Source: Laceyella sediminis
Lineage (GTDB): Bacteria; Bacillota; Bacilli; Thermoactinomycetales; Thermoactinomycetaceae
NCBI RefSeq assembly: GCF_003003125.1
Contig: NZ_PVTZ01000006.1
Coordinates: forward strand, 124,001 to 188,000
Length of the DNA stretch: 64,000 nt
Reading direction: 5' to 3'
Position numbers and translations under genes: made by a program. Below are positions 8,927 to 17,444 of the stretch, in pieces. The notes under the pieces are model-generated. The model was given only the letters and a program-made list of their open reading frames with translations. It was not told where the DNA came from and made no database searches. Each line of letters starts with the position of its first letter. Position 1 is the first letter of the stretch.

Positions 8927-9522
8927 CGTCCACCCTCCCAACGTTGATACAATTGATGGTCAATCTTAAGCAGATCAAGCACTTTTCCGGCCACAAACCG
9001 CACCATTTCCTCGATGGAGGACGGCTGGTGATAAAATGCGGGCATCGCTGGCACGATTGAAACACCGCATCGTGATAGTTTGAGCATGTTTTCCAAATGG
9101 ATTGAAGACAGCGGCGTCTCTCGCGGAACGATGATGAGCGGCTTGTTTTCCTTAATCATGACATCTGCGGCCCGTTCCAACAAATTGGTAGACAGGCCGT
9201 GAGCCAGCTTGGCCAATGACGCCATGGAACAAGGGGCGACAATCATGCCGTCTGTCTGGAAGGAACCGGAAGCGATCGTCGCGCCAATATCCTTCAATGG
9301 ATGGTAGACGAGTGTGCCTGGCAGGTGTCCGTACCGTTTGGTGAAACAACGTTCCCGCTCCTGCACTTCCCATCCATGCTCTTCCATCAACACCCGCCAT
9401 CCCGCTTCGGATACGACGAGATGCACAGTATGCCCCTGCCTTAAACATTCCTCTAAGATGCATAATCCATACGGGGCGCCGCTTGCTCCGGTCATCCCCA
9501 AAATCAGGCGTTTGTGACTCAT
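8923..9522 (-). CDS. ubiX: Flavin prenyltransferase, UbiX family
   Basis: 199 aa. GMTGASGAPYG at residue 9 (FMN binding), GSFQTDGMIVAPCSMASLAKLAHG near residue 88 and LIIVPRETPLSSIHLENML near residue 128 are UbiX/Pad1 signatures. It makes prenylated FMN for UbiD-type decarboxylases. Between mqnA and the prenyltransferase gene it probably serves the futalosine-pathway decarboxylase. It overlaps mqnA by 4 bp and the upstream gene by 4 bp. Confidence 0.93.
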   Translation of the reverse strand: MSHKRLILGMTGASGAPYGLCILEECLRQGHTVHLVVSEAGWRVLMEEHGWEVQERERCFTKRYGHLPGTLVYHPLKDIGATIASGSFQTDGMIVAPCSMASLAKLAHGLSTNLLERAADVMIKENKPLIIVPRETPLSSIHLENMLKLSRCGVSIVPAMPAFYHQPSSIEEMVRFVAGKVLDLLKIDHQLYQRWEGGR

Positions 9523-10388
9523 AAAAACACATCCAACATCGTAAATACAAAAATCAACACGCTCAACACACCGTTCATGGTGAAGAAAGCGGTATTTAAG
9601 CGAGACAAATCATTCGGCTTCACAATGGCATGCTCATACACCAAAATGGCGATAGCAATCAACGCCCCCACCGTATACCACGCGCCGAGCGAAGTCATGT
9701 AGACGAGCGCTATCAAGCCCACAGCAGTGCACACGTGCATCAATCCCGAAATCCACAACGCAGGCGCGATGCCAAATCTAGCGGGAATGGAGAACAGCCG
9801 CTCCTCTCGGTCAAACTTTACATCTTGACAAGCGTAAATTACATCAAATCCACCAATCCACAACGCCACAGTGAGATATAGGACAATTGATGTCACATCG
9901 ATTTGCGCTGTCGTCGCTACCCAGCCACCGATGGCCCCCAATGCGCTCGACAGGCCGCAGAAAAAGTGGCATGTCCAAGTGAAGCGCTTGGTGTATGAAT
10001 AAAACATCAGAAAAAACACAGCCAACGGCAAACATTTGACCGCCAGCATATTTAATTGGAATGCGGCCACAAACAACATAGCGAATGAAACGACGACAAA
10101 CCCCCATACAAACGGGACAGAAACCAACCCTGCTGGAATGGCCCGATTTTTGGTGCGGGGGTTTTTCGCGTCGATATGTCGGTCAATCAAACGGTTCAAA
10201 GCCATTGCGGCACTGCGTGCGCCCACCATCGCCAATGTGATCCAACCAATTTCCGCCCAACTCGGAAGAACCCCGCGCACTTCCAAACTGCCGAGAACGG
10301 CTCCCATATAAGCGAAGGGCAGGGCAAAAATGGTATGTTCAAACTTAATCATCTCTAATACAACTTTCAACTTATGCACCAAGTTCAT
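9519..10388 (-). CDS. mqnP: UbiA-family prenyltransferase, putative MqnP
   Basis: 289 aa from the ATG at 10388 (MNLVHKLK), which has AAGGAAG upstream. An ATG at 10418, overlapping the menG stop, is the alternative start. It is an integral membrane protein with about eight segments. The first Asp motif is NRLIDRHIDAKNPRTKNRAIPAG near residue 65 and the second is DVIYACQDVKFDREERLFSIP near residue 180. It attaches the HepST-made polyprenyl chain to the naphthoate ring; the name MqnP rests on the neighbouring mqnA. Confidence 0.88.
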   Translation of the reverse strand: MNLVHKLKVVLEMIKFEHTIFALPFAYMGAVLGSLEVRGVLPSWAEIGWITLAMVGARSAAMALNRLIDRHIDAKNPRTKNRAIPAGLVSVPFVWGFVVVSFAMLFVAAFQLNMLAVKCLPLAVFFLMFYSYTKRFTWTCHFFCGLSSALGAIGGWVATTAQIDVTSIVLYLTVALWIGGFDVIYACQDVKFDREERLFSIPARFGIAPALWISGLMHVCTAVGLIALVYMTSLGAWYTVGALIAIAILVYEHAIVKPNDLSRLNTAFFTMNGVLSVLIFVFTMLDVFL

Positions 10389-10414
10389 CCTACCATCTTC
10401 CTTCGTTTCATCTC

Positions 10415-11134
10415 TCATTGGCCGGCTTTTCGCCCGACATGCAACGCCGTGATGCCACCCGTGAGCGGGTACACCTCGACTTCGTCCAACCCGACTTCTT
10501 CCCTCATGATCCGCGCCAGCTCCTCATAGTCAGGGAAATGGATCAAGGATTCCGGCAACCAGCGGTATTGTTCATACCGATTGGCGAAGAGCTTGCCCAA
10601 CCACGGCAAGATGCGCTCAAAATAAAAGTAATACAACGCGCGAAACGGGGGCCATGTCGGTTTGGACAACTCCAGTGATACCACTTGTCCCCCCGGTTTG
10701 ACAACCCGTTTCATCTCTTTGAGCACCTGCACCACATCTGGCACGTTGCGAAGGGCGAACCCGATGGTAGCGTGGTCAAAGCTGTTGTCCGGAAACGGCA
10801 ATTGCATCGCATCTCCCCGCACTAATTCAACCTGTTGCCTCAGCCCTTTTTCAGACAATTTCCGCTCCGCCACTTGCAACATATTGTCGCTAAAATCCAG
10901 GCCGACCACCCGACCCGTTTGCGAAGCGTTCGCCAGCGAGATCGTCCAATCCCCCGTGCCGCAGCAGACGTCGATCGCCGTGTCGCCCGGTTTCACAGCC
11001 ATTTTTTTCATGGCAAACTTGCGCCAGCGCTTGTGCTGATAAAAGCTCAACAAGGTGTTCATGCGGTCATAATCTTTGGCGATGCTTTCAAATACCTGCA
11101 AAACGAATTTCGCTTTCTCTGACTTATCCCTCAT
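10415..11134 (-). CDS. menG: Demethylmenaquinone methyltransferase
   Basis: About 239 aa from the ATG at 11134 with GGGAG 11 nt upstream; a GTG at 11146 is the alternative. The SAM-binding motif DVCCGTGDWTI lies near residue 55 and GFALRNVPD near residue 118, both UbiE/MenG signatures. It catalyses the last step of menaquinone synthesis. It lies between hepS and the prenyltransferase gene; in B. subtilis hepS-menG-hepT are adjacent, so mqnA, ubiX and mqnP have been inserted before hepT here. Confidence 0.95.
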   Translation of the reverse strand: MRDKSEKAKFVLQVFESIAKDYDRMNTLLSFYQHKRWRKFAMKKMAVKPGDTAIDVCCGTGDWTISLANASQTGRVVGLDFSDNMLQVAERKLSEKGLRQQVELVRGDAMQLPFPDNSFDHATIGFALRNVPDVVQVLKEMKRVVKPGGQVVSLELSKPTWPPFRALYYFYFERILPWLGKLFANRYEQYRWLPESLIHFPDYEELARIMREEVGLDEVEVYPLTGGITALHVGRKAGQ

Positions 11135-11168
11135 GGTCTTGTCCACTCCCTTTCACCGCTCAATTGCT

Positions 11169-11888
11169 TCAAGTGAAAGGCATTGCCTCTCTAATAAGAA
11201 TGTTGAGCTCATCTTTAACGAGATCATCCTCCAGCTTGGCGGTGGCCTCGTTAAGGCGTTGCGAAGCGCTTTGAACCCACGCGGCCTCGGCCTCCGTATC
11301 AAACAAGTAGCCGCTGTCCTTGATGTGGCGGAGCACCATCAATTCCTTCACGATGTCACGCCACGGCGTTGGCTCGGGCTGATCCGCATGAAAAAAATCG
11401 GCTAGCGCCACCAAAAGACCACCCGATATTTCCCGCATCTGCTCCCATTCTTCCACCTTTGAAGCGAACGTTTCTTGTGCCATGTGAAAAGTCATTTTCT
11501 TTTCGTTCATTCGGCCAATCGCTTCCAACAGAAAGGCTAGCCCCTCCGTCTCTTGATGTTTGGCCAGCTGTTGGTAAAAGATGCTGCTGAAATAATCTCC
11601 AGCCAGAACGTATAATTGCTGTTTGCGATGCGCGTCTGGTTCGGGCTGCGAATCGACCGTGACGCGATCATGCATCACTTGCCCCATATCAAGCAAGGTG
11701 ACCGCAACTGCATAGATTCGCGCCCGTTCTTCAGGCACATGCAACGATTTTAACATCAATTGCAAAACGCGCACAAAAAAAACAGGGATCGTGGGTCTCC
11801 CAATGATTTGTTTCAGATACGAAGGCGTGGACAAACCGTCAATCGCATCGATGATCCAGTTCAATTCTTCTTTATGTATGGACGACAT
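11169..11888 (-). CDS. hepS: Heptaprenyl diphosphate synthase component I
   Basis: 239 aa from the ATG at 11888 (MSSIHKEELNW) with GGGGGAA upstream. It has no Asp-rich motif, as expected for the non-catalytic small subunit. The segment LDMGQVMHDRVT near residue 75 and the YVLAGDYFSSIFYQQLA segment near residue 102 match HepS. It pairs with hepT. An extended -10 promoter lies 40 bp upstream. Confidence 0.9.
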   Translation of the reverse strand: MSSIHKEELNWIIDAIDGLSTPSYLKQIIGRPTIPVFFVRVLQLMLKSLHVPEERARIYAVAVTLLDMGQVMHDRVTVDSQPEPDAHRKQQLYVLAGDYFSSIFYQQLAKHQETEGLAFLLEAIGRMNEKKMTFHMAQETFASKVEEWEQMREISGGLLVALADFFHADQPEPTPWRDIVKELMVLRHIKDSGYLFDTEAEAAWVQSASQRLNEATAKLEDDLVKDELNILIREAMPFT

Positions 11889-11931
11889 GCAAACGTTCCC
11901 CCAAAAACCATAGAGTTCAGGCACTGCGAAT

Positions 11932-11940
11932 AGTATACCA
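11932..11940 (-). promoter_or_regulatory. Probable hepS promoter, extended -10
   Basis: TGG-TATACT on the minus strand (-10 at 11932-11937) is an extended -10 element about 45 bp upstream of the hepS start. No good -35 is present at 17 bp. Confidence 0.5.
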
Positions 11941-12097
11941 TACTTTTAATTGGGATTGATGCTTCCATTGTTTTCCCTATTCTCTAATTGTTTGCTGAAC
12001 GTTGACTGTGGTCAACTTTTCCAGTCTCCTTTCGCACCAAAGCCCCGCCGGCGCCCAGCGGTGGCTTTGCCGACACGCGACCGTTTTTTTGCTTCGA

Positions 12098-12256
12098 TCA
12101 GCGCTCCAAGTGAGGTTTTCGAAAGTGGACAAGCAACCGCAGTCGATGCACATTGTCGTCCTGGTTGAACCAACGATCGGGCGTGCGAAAACGCGAGTGG
12201 AGCACACCACCGACGCGGCCGACACGCGGAAGCGCCAACGTCCGCACAACATGCAT
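12098..12256 (-). CDS. Possible small basic protein, 52 aa
   Basis: Between mtrB and hepS a strong GGAGGGAGGAAGC site stands 8 nt before an ATG at 12256. That frame gives 52 residues starting MHVVRTLALPRVGRVGG and containing PDRWFNQDDNVHRLRLL. Two longer frames overlap the same DNA and are Cys-rich; their starts are less well spaced from the ribosome-binding site. I recognise no family. The clear translation signal is the main support. Confidence 0.35.
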   Translation of the reverse strand: MHVVRTLALPRVGRVGGVLHSRFRTPDRWFNQDDNVHRLRLLVHFRKPHLER

Positions 12257-12313
12257 ACACGCTTCCTCCCTCCCTTTATCACCTTTGCAAAAGGAAGAGA
12301 AGAAACAAGCTCC

Positions 12314-12529
12314 CTAGTCCGTATCCACGGAGCCAAAAGGCGTGATAATCGTCGCCTTGCCACGCACCTTCACAGCCGATGTATGTTCGGTGAATTGCGC
12401 GACCATGACTTCGCCTTTATCCAGTTTCTCTGAATGATGAAAACGAGTGTCCTTCCCCCGGGTAAGACCGATGACGTTGACACCGTTTTCTTTCGCCTTG
12501 ATCAATATATAGTCAGCGGATCCATTCAT
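12314..12529 (-). CDS. mtrB: Tryptophan RNA-binding attenuation protein (TRAP)
   Basis: 71 aa. The segment [19 protein letters not shown] and the segment [20 protein letters not shown] are nearly identical to Bacillus TRAP, including the Lys/Arg residues that bind (G/U)AG triplets and the Thr and His residues around the tryptophan pocket. It forms an 11-subunit ring. Its target, an 11-triplet site ahead of trpE, is in the same window at 3566-3639. It follows folE after an intervening tRNA gene; in B. subtilis folE (mtrA) and mtrB are directly adjacent. Confidence 0.97.
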   Translation of the reverse strand: MNGSADYILIKAKENGVNVIGLTRGKDTRFHHSEKLDKGEVMVAQFTEHTSAVKVRGKATIITPFGSVDTD

Positions 12530-12600
12530 CCTTTATCCCTCCTCTTCCTATTCTATCCGTCATGATAGTTTAACATGGAACTTTGCGCTTGATGCAATAA

Positions 12601-12631
12601 AAAAGACCCTTCCATGAGGAAGGGTCTTTAT
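12601..12631 (-). terminator. Terminator between tRNA-Pro and mtrB
   Basis: AAGACCCTTCC, a 4-nt loop, GGAAGGGTCTT and TTTTTA on the minus strand. It terminates the tRNA transcript, possibly the folE transcript too, and so separates it from mtrB. Confidence 0.85.
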
Positions 12632-12632
12632 A

Positions 12633-12709
12633 TGGTCGGGCTAGCCAGATTTGAACTGACGACCTCTTGCGCCCCATGCAAGCGCGCTACCAAGCTGCGC
12701 CATAGCCCG
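12633..12709 (-). tRNA. tRNA-Pro (anticodon GGG)
   Basis: 77 nt on the minus strand. The acceptor stem CGGGCTA pairs with TAGCCCG and the CCA is encoded. The anticodon arm CTTGC-ATGGGGC-GCAAG gives anticodon GGG with U33. The T-loop is GTTCAAATC. It sits between folE and mtrB. Confidence 0.93.
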
Positions 12710-12787
12710 ATAACTATGTGATTGCGCATCGACAAGTATTAGTATATTGCACGCTTGCATATGTGTCAAGGATCTTTTTTATTTTTT

Positions 12788-13351
12788 TTATTTTAATCCA
12801 ATCAAGCTGAGCGCCTCTGCTCTGGCCGCCGAATCTTCAGCAAACACGCCGCGTACCGCCGATGTGATCGTTTTGGATCCCGGTTTTTTCACACCCCGCA
12901 TAGTCATGCACATATGCTCCGCTTCCACGACGACGATCACCCCGTGCGGGTCCAATTTTTCCATGATTGAATCTGCTACCGTAGCTGTAATCCGCTCTTG
13001 CAATTGTGGGCGTCTGGCTACCGTTTCAAGCGCTCTCGCCAATTTGCTCAATCCTGTGACCCGCCCTCCACGCGGTATGTAACCCACATGAGCTTTGCCG
13101 AAGAAAGGAACCAAATGGTGCTCACAAGTGGAGAAGAATGGGATGTCTTTGACAAGCACCAGCTCTTCATGATCTTCTCCAAACACAACTGAAAAATGCT
13201 CTTTGGGATCTTCGTTCAAACCCGAAAAAATTTCAGCATACATGCGTGCCACACGGGCCGGTGTATCTAATAAACCTTCGCGGTTTGGGTCTTCGCCGAT
13301 CGCTTCCAAAATCATGCGCACCGCGTCCTCAATTTTGCGATGATCGATCAT
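12788..13351 (-). CDS. folE: GTP cyclohydrolase I
   Basis: 187 aa from the ATG at 13351 ([13 protein letters not shown]) with GGAGGAA upstream. It makes dihydroneopterin triphosphate, the first folate precursor. Zinc ligands are visible in [20 protein letters not shown] near residue 75 and later in EAEHMCM. It corresponds to mtrA of B. subtilis, which is co-transcribed with mtrB. Confidence 0.97.
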   Translation of the reverse strand: MIDHRKIEDAVRMILEAIGEDPNREGLLDTPARVARMYAEIFSGLNEDPKEHFSVVFGEDHEELVLVKDIPFFSTCEHHLVPFFGKAHVGYIPRGGRVTGLSKLARALETVARRPQLQERITATVADSIMEKLDPHGVIVVVEAEHMCMTMRGVKKPGSKTITSAVRGVFAEDSAARAEALSLIGLK

Positions 13352-13413
13352 TGCTGTTCCTCCATCCAAATAACATCTGCTTAGTTATATTCTCAACAAC
13401 TGTAAACAGCTAT

Positions 13414-13422
13414 ATTATATCA
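13414..13422 (-). promoter_or_regulatory. Probable folE promoter, extended -10
   Basis: TGA-TATAAT on the minus strand, -10 hexamer at 13414-13419, about 65 bp before the folE start; the -35 region is poor. Confidence 0.5.
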
Positions 13423-13446
13423 CAATCCCCAAGCGAAAAAAGAAAA

Positions 13447-13473
13447 AGGAAAAAGGCCTCGATTTAGAGGCCT
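13447..13473 (-). terminator. hbs terminator
   Basis: AGGCCTC, a 6-nt loop, GAGGCCT and TTTTTCC on the minus strand, 35 bp after the hbs stop. Confidence 0.88.
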
Positions 13474-13507
13474 TTTTAGCAGGTCATCCTTATGTACTTC
13501 GTCCTGC

Positions 13508-13783
13508 TTATTTGTTCACTTCTTCTTTCAGCTGCTTACCTGGTTTGAAAACAGGTGCTTTGGTTGCAGGAATATCGATTTCTTCACCTGTTTGCGGGTT
13601 GCGACCTTTGCGAGCCGCACGCTCACGCACTTCGAAGTTACCGAAGCCGATGAGTTGCACTTTGTCACCCGTGCGCAGAGCTTCAGTGATCGCTTCAAAT
13701 ACAGCTTCCACAGATTTTGCAGCGTCTTTTTTCGTCATTTCAGTAGCTTCTGCCACTTTATTGATTAGTTCGGTCTTATTCAT
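13508..13783 (-). CDS. hbs: DNA-binding protein HU
   Basis: 91 aa from the ATG at 13783, preceded by TAGGAGGTG. It is a histone-like nucleoid protein: [12 protein letters not shown] at the N-terminus, [23 protein letters not shown] near residue 45 with the DNA-intercalating beta arm after it. It is located between folE and spoIVA as in B. subtilis and is a single-gene unit. Confidence 0.98.
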   Translation of the reverse strand: MNKTELINKVAEATEMTKKDAAKSVEAVFEAITEALRTGDKVQLIGFGNFEVRERAARKGRNPQTGEEIDIPATKAPVFKPGKQLKEEVNK

Positions 13784-13860
13784 AACCGCACCTCCTAAAA
13801 CATCCACAGCTATCGCATTAAGCGATCCGCGAAAGAAGATTCTTTGCGCGGGACAATCCT

Positions 13861-13889
13861 ATACTAATATAGACTTATGGGAAGTTCAA
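13861..13889 (-). promoter_or_regulatory. Probable hbs promoter
   Basis: TTGAAC (13884-13889), a 17-bp spacer and TAGTAT (13861-13866) on the minus strand, about 80 bp upstream of the hbs start. Confidence 0.5.
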
Positions 13890-13920
13890 GAGAATCTTTG
13901 CGATTTCTCTGTTTGGAAAC

Positions 13921-13945
13921 AAAAAAAGCGCTTTTTCAGCGCTTG
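13921..13945 (-). terminator. spoIVA terminator
   Basis: AAGCGCT, GAAA loop, AGCGCTT and a long T run on the minus strand, immediately after the spoIVA stop. Confidence 0.8.
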
Positions 13946-13956
13946 TGATGGAACAT

Positions 13957-15435
13957 TTACAAGATTATGGCGATCAATCCGCCCGACCCTTCGTTGATGA
14001 TCCGTTCCAGTGTTTCTTGCAGTTTATACCGCGCGTTCTCCGGCATCATCGCCAATTTAGCTTGGATGCTCTCCCGAACGACTTGGTTGAGTGAACGGCC
14101 GAAAATATCTGTTTCCCAAATGCTGTTAGGATCTTGTTCAAAATCGCGCATCAGGTAGTTTAAGAGCTCCTCGCTCTGTCTTTCTGAACCGATGATAGGC
14201 GCAAACTCAGAATGCACATTGACGCGAATCATATGGATGGACGGTGCCGTCGCCTTGAGCCTTACGCCAAACCGGCTCCCCTGTTTGATCAACTCGGGCT
14301 CATCCAGGGTCATCTCTTCCAAAGCTGGCGGCGCCACGCCATAGCCTGTTGTGCGCACCATCTTAATCGCATCCGACACTTTGTCGTATTCCCGCTTGGC
14401 GATGCTGAATTCTTGCATCAATTCTAACAAGTGATCTTTGCCGCGGATTTCAACGCCCACCACATCTTGCAACACCCGGTCATACAAAGCGTCTGGCGCG
14501 TACAAATCGATTTCGGCGATCCCTTGCCCCATGTCCATCCCGGACAAAGCTGCTTTCTCAATGAATTCGTAATCGTAAAATTGGCCGACTACCCGATCAA
14601 CATCGCGCAAGCGCTTGATATCTTTCACCGTCTCCCGCACGGAATTTTCGAAGTCCCGCCGCAACCAATGCTCTTCATCTAACACCATGACCCAGCTTGG
14701 CAGATTGACGTTCACTTCGTGGACCGGGAATTCATACAGCACTTCTCGCATGATGCTGAGAATGTCTTCTTCGCTCATCGTCGCCACACTGACGGGCAAA
14801 ACAGGAATATCGTATTTCTCCGCCAGTTCCGCCCGTAGCTGTTGCGCCTGTTCGCCGTAGGGACGGGTCGAGTTCAACAGCAAGATGAACGGTTTACCCA
14901 CTTCTTTCAATTCATTGATCACGCGCTCTTCCACTTCTTGATAAGATTCGCGCGGTATATCGGTGATTGAGCCGTCCGTGGTGATGACGATCCCCACGGT
15001 GGAGTGTTCCTGGATCACTTTTCTTGTGCCGACTTCTGCCGCTTCCTGAAACGGTATCGGCTCTTCAAACCAAGGCGTGCTAATCATGCGCGGTCCGTTT
15101 TCATCTTCATAGCCTTTGGCGCCATCAATCGCGTAACCGACACAATCAACCAGCCGGATATTGACGTCCAACCCCTCATCGACGTGTATTTGGACCGCTT
15201 GGTTTGGCACGAATTTGGGTTCGATCGTTGTGATCGTTTTCCCCGCGCCGCTGTGAGGCAATTCATCCGTTGCCCGCGAACGGTCGGCTTCATTCTCAAT
15301 GTTGGGAATCACTACCTGTTCCATGAACCGTTTGATAAATGTCGATTTACCGGTGCGCACCGCACCGACCACACCCAGGTAGATGTCTCCTCCTGTCCGT
15401 TCTGCAATGTCTTTCAAGATATCTACTTTCTCCAC
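13957..15435 (-). CDS. spoIVA: Stage IV sporulation protein A, spore coat ATPase
   Basis: 492 aa, starting at GTG 15435 after GGAGGGA. It polymerises on the forespore surface as the base layer of the coat. The N-terminus EKVDILKDIAERTGGDIYLG, Walker A GAVRTGKSTF near residue 24, and the C-terminal ERIINEGSGGLIAIIL are nearly invariant in SpoIVA. A sigma-E type promoter lies upstream and a terminator follows, so it is monocistronic and mother-cell expressed. Confidence 0.98.
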   Translation of the reverse strand: MEKVDILKDIAERTGGDIYLGVVGAVRTGKSTFIKRFMEQVVIPNIENEADRSRATDELPHSGAGKTITTIEPKFVPNQAVQIHVDEGLDVNIRLVDCVGYAIDGAKGYEDENGPRMISTPWFEEPIPFQEAAEVGTRKVIQEHSTVGIVITTDGSITDIPRESYQEVEERVINELKEVGKPFILLLNSTRPYGEQAQQLRAELAEKYDIPVLPVSVATMSEEDILSIMREVLYEFPVHEVNVNLPSWVMVLDEEHWLRRDFENSVRETVKDIKRLRDVDRVVGQFYDYEFIEKAALSGMDMGQGIAEIDLYAPDALYDRVLQDVVGVEIRGKDHLLELMQEFSIAKREYDKVSDAIKMVRTTGYGVAPPALEEMTLDEPELIKQGSRFGVRLKATAPSIHMIRVNVHSEFAPIIGSERQSEELLNYLMRDFEQDPNSIWETDIFGRSLNQVVRESIQAKLAMMPENARYKLQETLERIINEGSGGLIAIIL

Positions 15436-15525
15436 GAAAGTCCCTCCTTCAAAATCGCCCTCTTTTCTGGATCTGTCGCCGGTGCGAAGGCTATCCCCCC
15501 TCCGGACCCTTCCTTTGACACTACT

Positions 15526-15553
15526 AATATATGAATGCCTTTTCCCAATATGA
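15526..15553 (-). promoter_or_regulatory. Sigma-E type promoter of spoIVA
   Basis: TCATATT (15547-15553), a 13-bp spacer and CATATATT (15526-15533) on the minus strand. This fits the sigma-E consensus KMATATT with CATACAHT, with one mismatch. The dacB promoter carries the same -10. Confidence 0.75.
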
Positions 15554-15588
15554 ATCTTTGCCTAAAAAAATAGAGCCGCCGAGGGTAG

Positions 15589-15753
15589 TTATCCCGTTTC
15601 GGTTCTTTTTTTCACCTTCCCACGCACAGGAGATGATTTGCCTTTCACTAACATCGTCCGCGTCCGGAAGCCCGCCACCTTGACTGATCCTGTAAGATGG
15701 CCCAACAAGAAAATGCCTGGTATGACAATGAGATGAAACCATAAACTCGTCAT
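15589..15753 (-). CDS. Small single-pass membrane protein, 54 aa
   Basis: 54 aa from the ATG at 15753 (MTSLWFHLIVIPGIFLLGHL) with AAGGGGTGG upstream. There is one hydrophobic segment at residues 4-20 and then a strongly basic tail (RTRTMLVKGKSSPVRGKVKKR). It lies between spoIVA and the yphF-like gene. I do not recognise the family; a sporulation role is only suggested by position. Confidence 0.55.
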   Translation of the reverse strand: MTSLWFHLIVIPGIFLLGHLTGSVKVAGFRTRTMLVKGKSSPVRGKVKKRTETG

Positions 15754-15830
15754 TGTTTGATTCCACCCCTTCAACACACTTGTCATTCCATAAATATGTG
15801 GCTACAGATCAGAAATTCATGAAAAGAAAA

Positions 15831-15860
15831 AATCGCCCTGGCTTCAAGGCGATTTTTTCT
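15831..15860 (-). terminator. Terminator overlapping the end of the yphF-like gene
   Basis: AAAAATCGCC, a 10-nt loop, GGCGATTTTTT on the minus strand; the left arm includes the last codons of the gene. Confidence 0.75.
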
Positions 15861-16578
15861 CTGTTCCTTCACTTGGAACAATCAATTCTGGCATGTTTTT
15901 ATTCATTTTCATCATCGGTGAATATCCCGGTACAAAATAGGAGTCCTGCGCCAGCCACACCCGCAGATCTTCCTCCGCTGACGGCTTTTCTTTGGCTTGT
16001 TGCCATTTTTTCATAACTTCGCTACGGTAATCCACATAGACCCGCCCGCGTTCATCCATGATCAAGTCCAGCAGTGTGTCCGGAGAATACGGACTGGGTA
16101 CTTGCACGCTGTCTAGATTTAACTGCTCCAAGTCAACCTTGTAAAAACCAGGGCTTACGGCTTCACCCCGTGGATACTTTCCCTCTTTCGCTTTAAACGC
16201 ATTAACAGACAATTGCACTTTGTCCACGGCATCATGGGTACGCAGATCAAACAGGCGAACCAACGGTTTAGTGTCCACATTGGTCATCACATAAATGAAG
16301 TACCCGCCTTTCTCGAACGCCGACGGCGGAATTTCCCCCAAATACCCTTGTATCTGCATAAAGTCGACCTGATAATGCGTCGAGTATTTCACATCATCTT
16401 GGCTGTATTTATACGGCAACATTTTTTGTTGCTTCAAATATGTATCCACCGCCGCCTGAACCCGTGCAAGATGCTGATCCAGTTTGTCCCATTCTTGTCT
16501 TCGTTCTTGCGGATACAGGCACCCCGTCAACAGCGTGCAAAACAGCAAGAGGATCGCCAAGCCACTCCAGCGTCGCAT
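15844..16578 (-). CDS. yphF: YphF-like lipoprotein
   Basis: 244 aa from the ATG at 16578 (GGAGG 7 nt upstream). The signal peptide ends in the lipobox LLTGC, so it is predicted to be lipid-anchored outside the membrane. Position between spoIVA and gpsA matches B. subtilis yphF, and the lipoprotein length agrees. Its biochemical role is unknown; sporulation involvement is inferred from the neighbours. Confidence 0.75.
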   Translation of the reverse strand: MRRWSGLAILLLFCTLLTGCLYPQERRQEWDKLDQHLARVQAAVDTYLKQQKMLPYKYSQDDVKYSTHYQVDFMQIQGYLGEIPPSAFEKGGYFIYVMTNVDTKPLVRLFDLRTHDAVDKVQLSVNAFKAKEGKYPRGEAVSPGFYKVDLEQLNLDSVQVPSPYSPDTLLDLIMDERGRVYVDYRSEVMKKWQQAKEKPSAEEDLRVWLAQDSYFVPGYSPMMKMNKNMPELIVPSEGTEKKSP

Positions 16579-16591
16579 TTCCATTCCTCCA

Positions 16592-16750
16592 TCACATGAA
16601 CATTCTCAGGATAAACAGCAGAGCCACAATCAATAAAATCAATGAGACAGACGACAGAAGCCATCTCACCCAAGCTCTTTTTTGCTGTCTGCCCAACGTC
16701 ATCAATAAATTAATCAAAACCAATAAAAATAAACTCACACCCAATTCCAT
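16592..16750 (-). CDS. Small membrane protein, YphE-like
   Basis: 52 aa from the ATG at 16750 (MELGVSLFLLVLINLLMTLG) with AAGGGGTGG upstream. Two hydrophobic segments flank a basic stretch, GRQQKRAWVRW. It ends 14 bp before the yphF-like gene, so the two are probably one operon. B. subtilis has the small membrane protein YphE at this place; the assignment is by position and topology. Confidence 0.6.
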   Translation of the reverse strand: MELGVSLFLLVLINLLMTLGRQQKRAWVRWLLSSVSLILLIVALLFILRMFM

Positions 16751-16890
16751 TTCATTTCCACCCCTTGTCTTCATCATTACAGTATAGCAAATCCACATCT
16801 GCCTACCAAGCAGTCGGGCAGGTGCCCTGCTTCACCGACGGGCACCTGCATACGATAAATAGACTCTAGCCTGAAATGGAGGATTTTCCT

Positions 16891-17415
16891 ATGAGCACCA
16901 AAAAGAAAAAGAAACCGCAAAGTCATAAAAAAGCTGTCAAAAAACAAACAAAACCAAACACCACCTTGGCTAAACCGCTTGAAGAAACCATGCCTCCCAT
17001 TGTCTTTCCCCAACTGAGTTCGGTAAGCATCGCCCGCATTTTGAGCGGATTCCTGAAGTTCCGCTCCACCGTCAAAGATTTAAGCCAATCCATCCAGCGG
17101 GTAGAAAACGTGATGGATCATGCTTATCAAATGTTTGAAATCGCCACCAAAATGATGGCCCATGCCAAACAACGCGGTGGGTTTCCAGCACTGCCTGGCG
17201 AAAAGCGTCCCCCATCCACCTTAGACCAAGATATTCCGGTTATCAATCTCCCCTTTGACAATGATCCGCCGAACGGGTCACCAGGGCAACAGACCCCCTT
17301 CCAATTGGGCAACATCTTGAGCTTATTGCAATCGCCGCTCATTCAACGCTTCATCGCAAGCCTTTTTCGCCCATCGCAACCGACCGCAGCCAGTTACAAA
17401 AAACGAGAGGGGTAA
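16891..17415 (+). CDS. Hypothetical protein with Lys-rich N-terminus
   Basis: 174 aa from the ATG at 16891, preceded by TGGAGGA. The N-terminal 25 residues are very basic (MSTKKKKKPQSHKKAVKKQ). A helical middle section, SIQRVENVMDHAYQMFEIATKMM, is followed by a Pro-rich linker and a hydrophobic C-terminal patch, LGNILSLLQSPLIQRFIASLF. It is the only plus-strand gene in this block and has its own terminator. Family not recognised; such proteins are often spore-coat associated, but nothing here proves that. Confidence 0.7.
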   Translation: MSTKKKKKPQSHKKAVKKQTKPNTTLAKPLEETMPPIVFPQLSSVSIARILSGFLKFRSTVKDLSQSIQRVENVMDHAYQMFEIATKMMAHAKQRGGFPALPGEKRPPSTLDQDIPVINLPFDNDPPNGSPGQQTPFQLGNILSLLQSPLIQRFIASLFRPSQPTAASYKKREG

Positions 17416-17444
17416 TGCTGATTCAGCATTACCCCTCTCTTTCG
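17405..17444 (+). terminator. Terminator of the Lys-rich protein gene
   Basis: AGAGGGGTAATGCT, a 5-nt loop and AGCATTACCCCTCT, then TTTCG on the plus strand. The left arm overlaps the stop codon region. Confidence 0.88.

Noticed and set aside
11977-12363. A 128-codon Cys-containing frame on the minus strand
   Set aside because: It overlaps mtrB, its start is badly placed relative to the ribosome-binding site, and the Cys spacing does not match anti-TRAP or a zinc finger.
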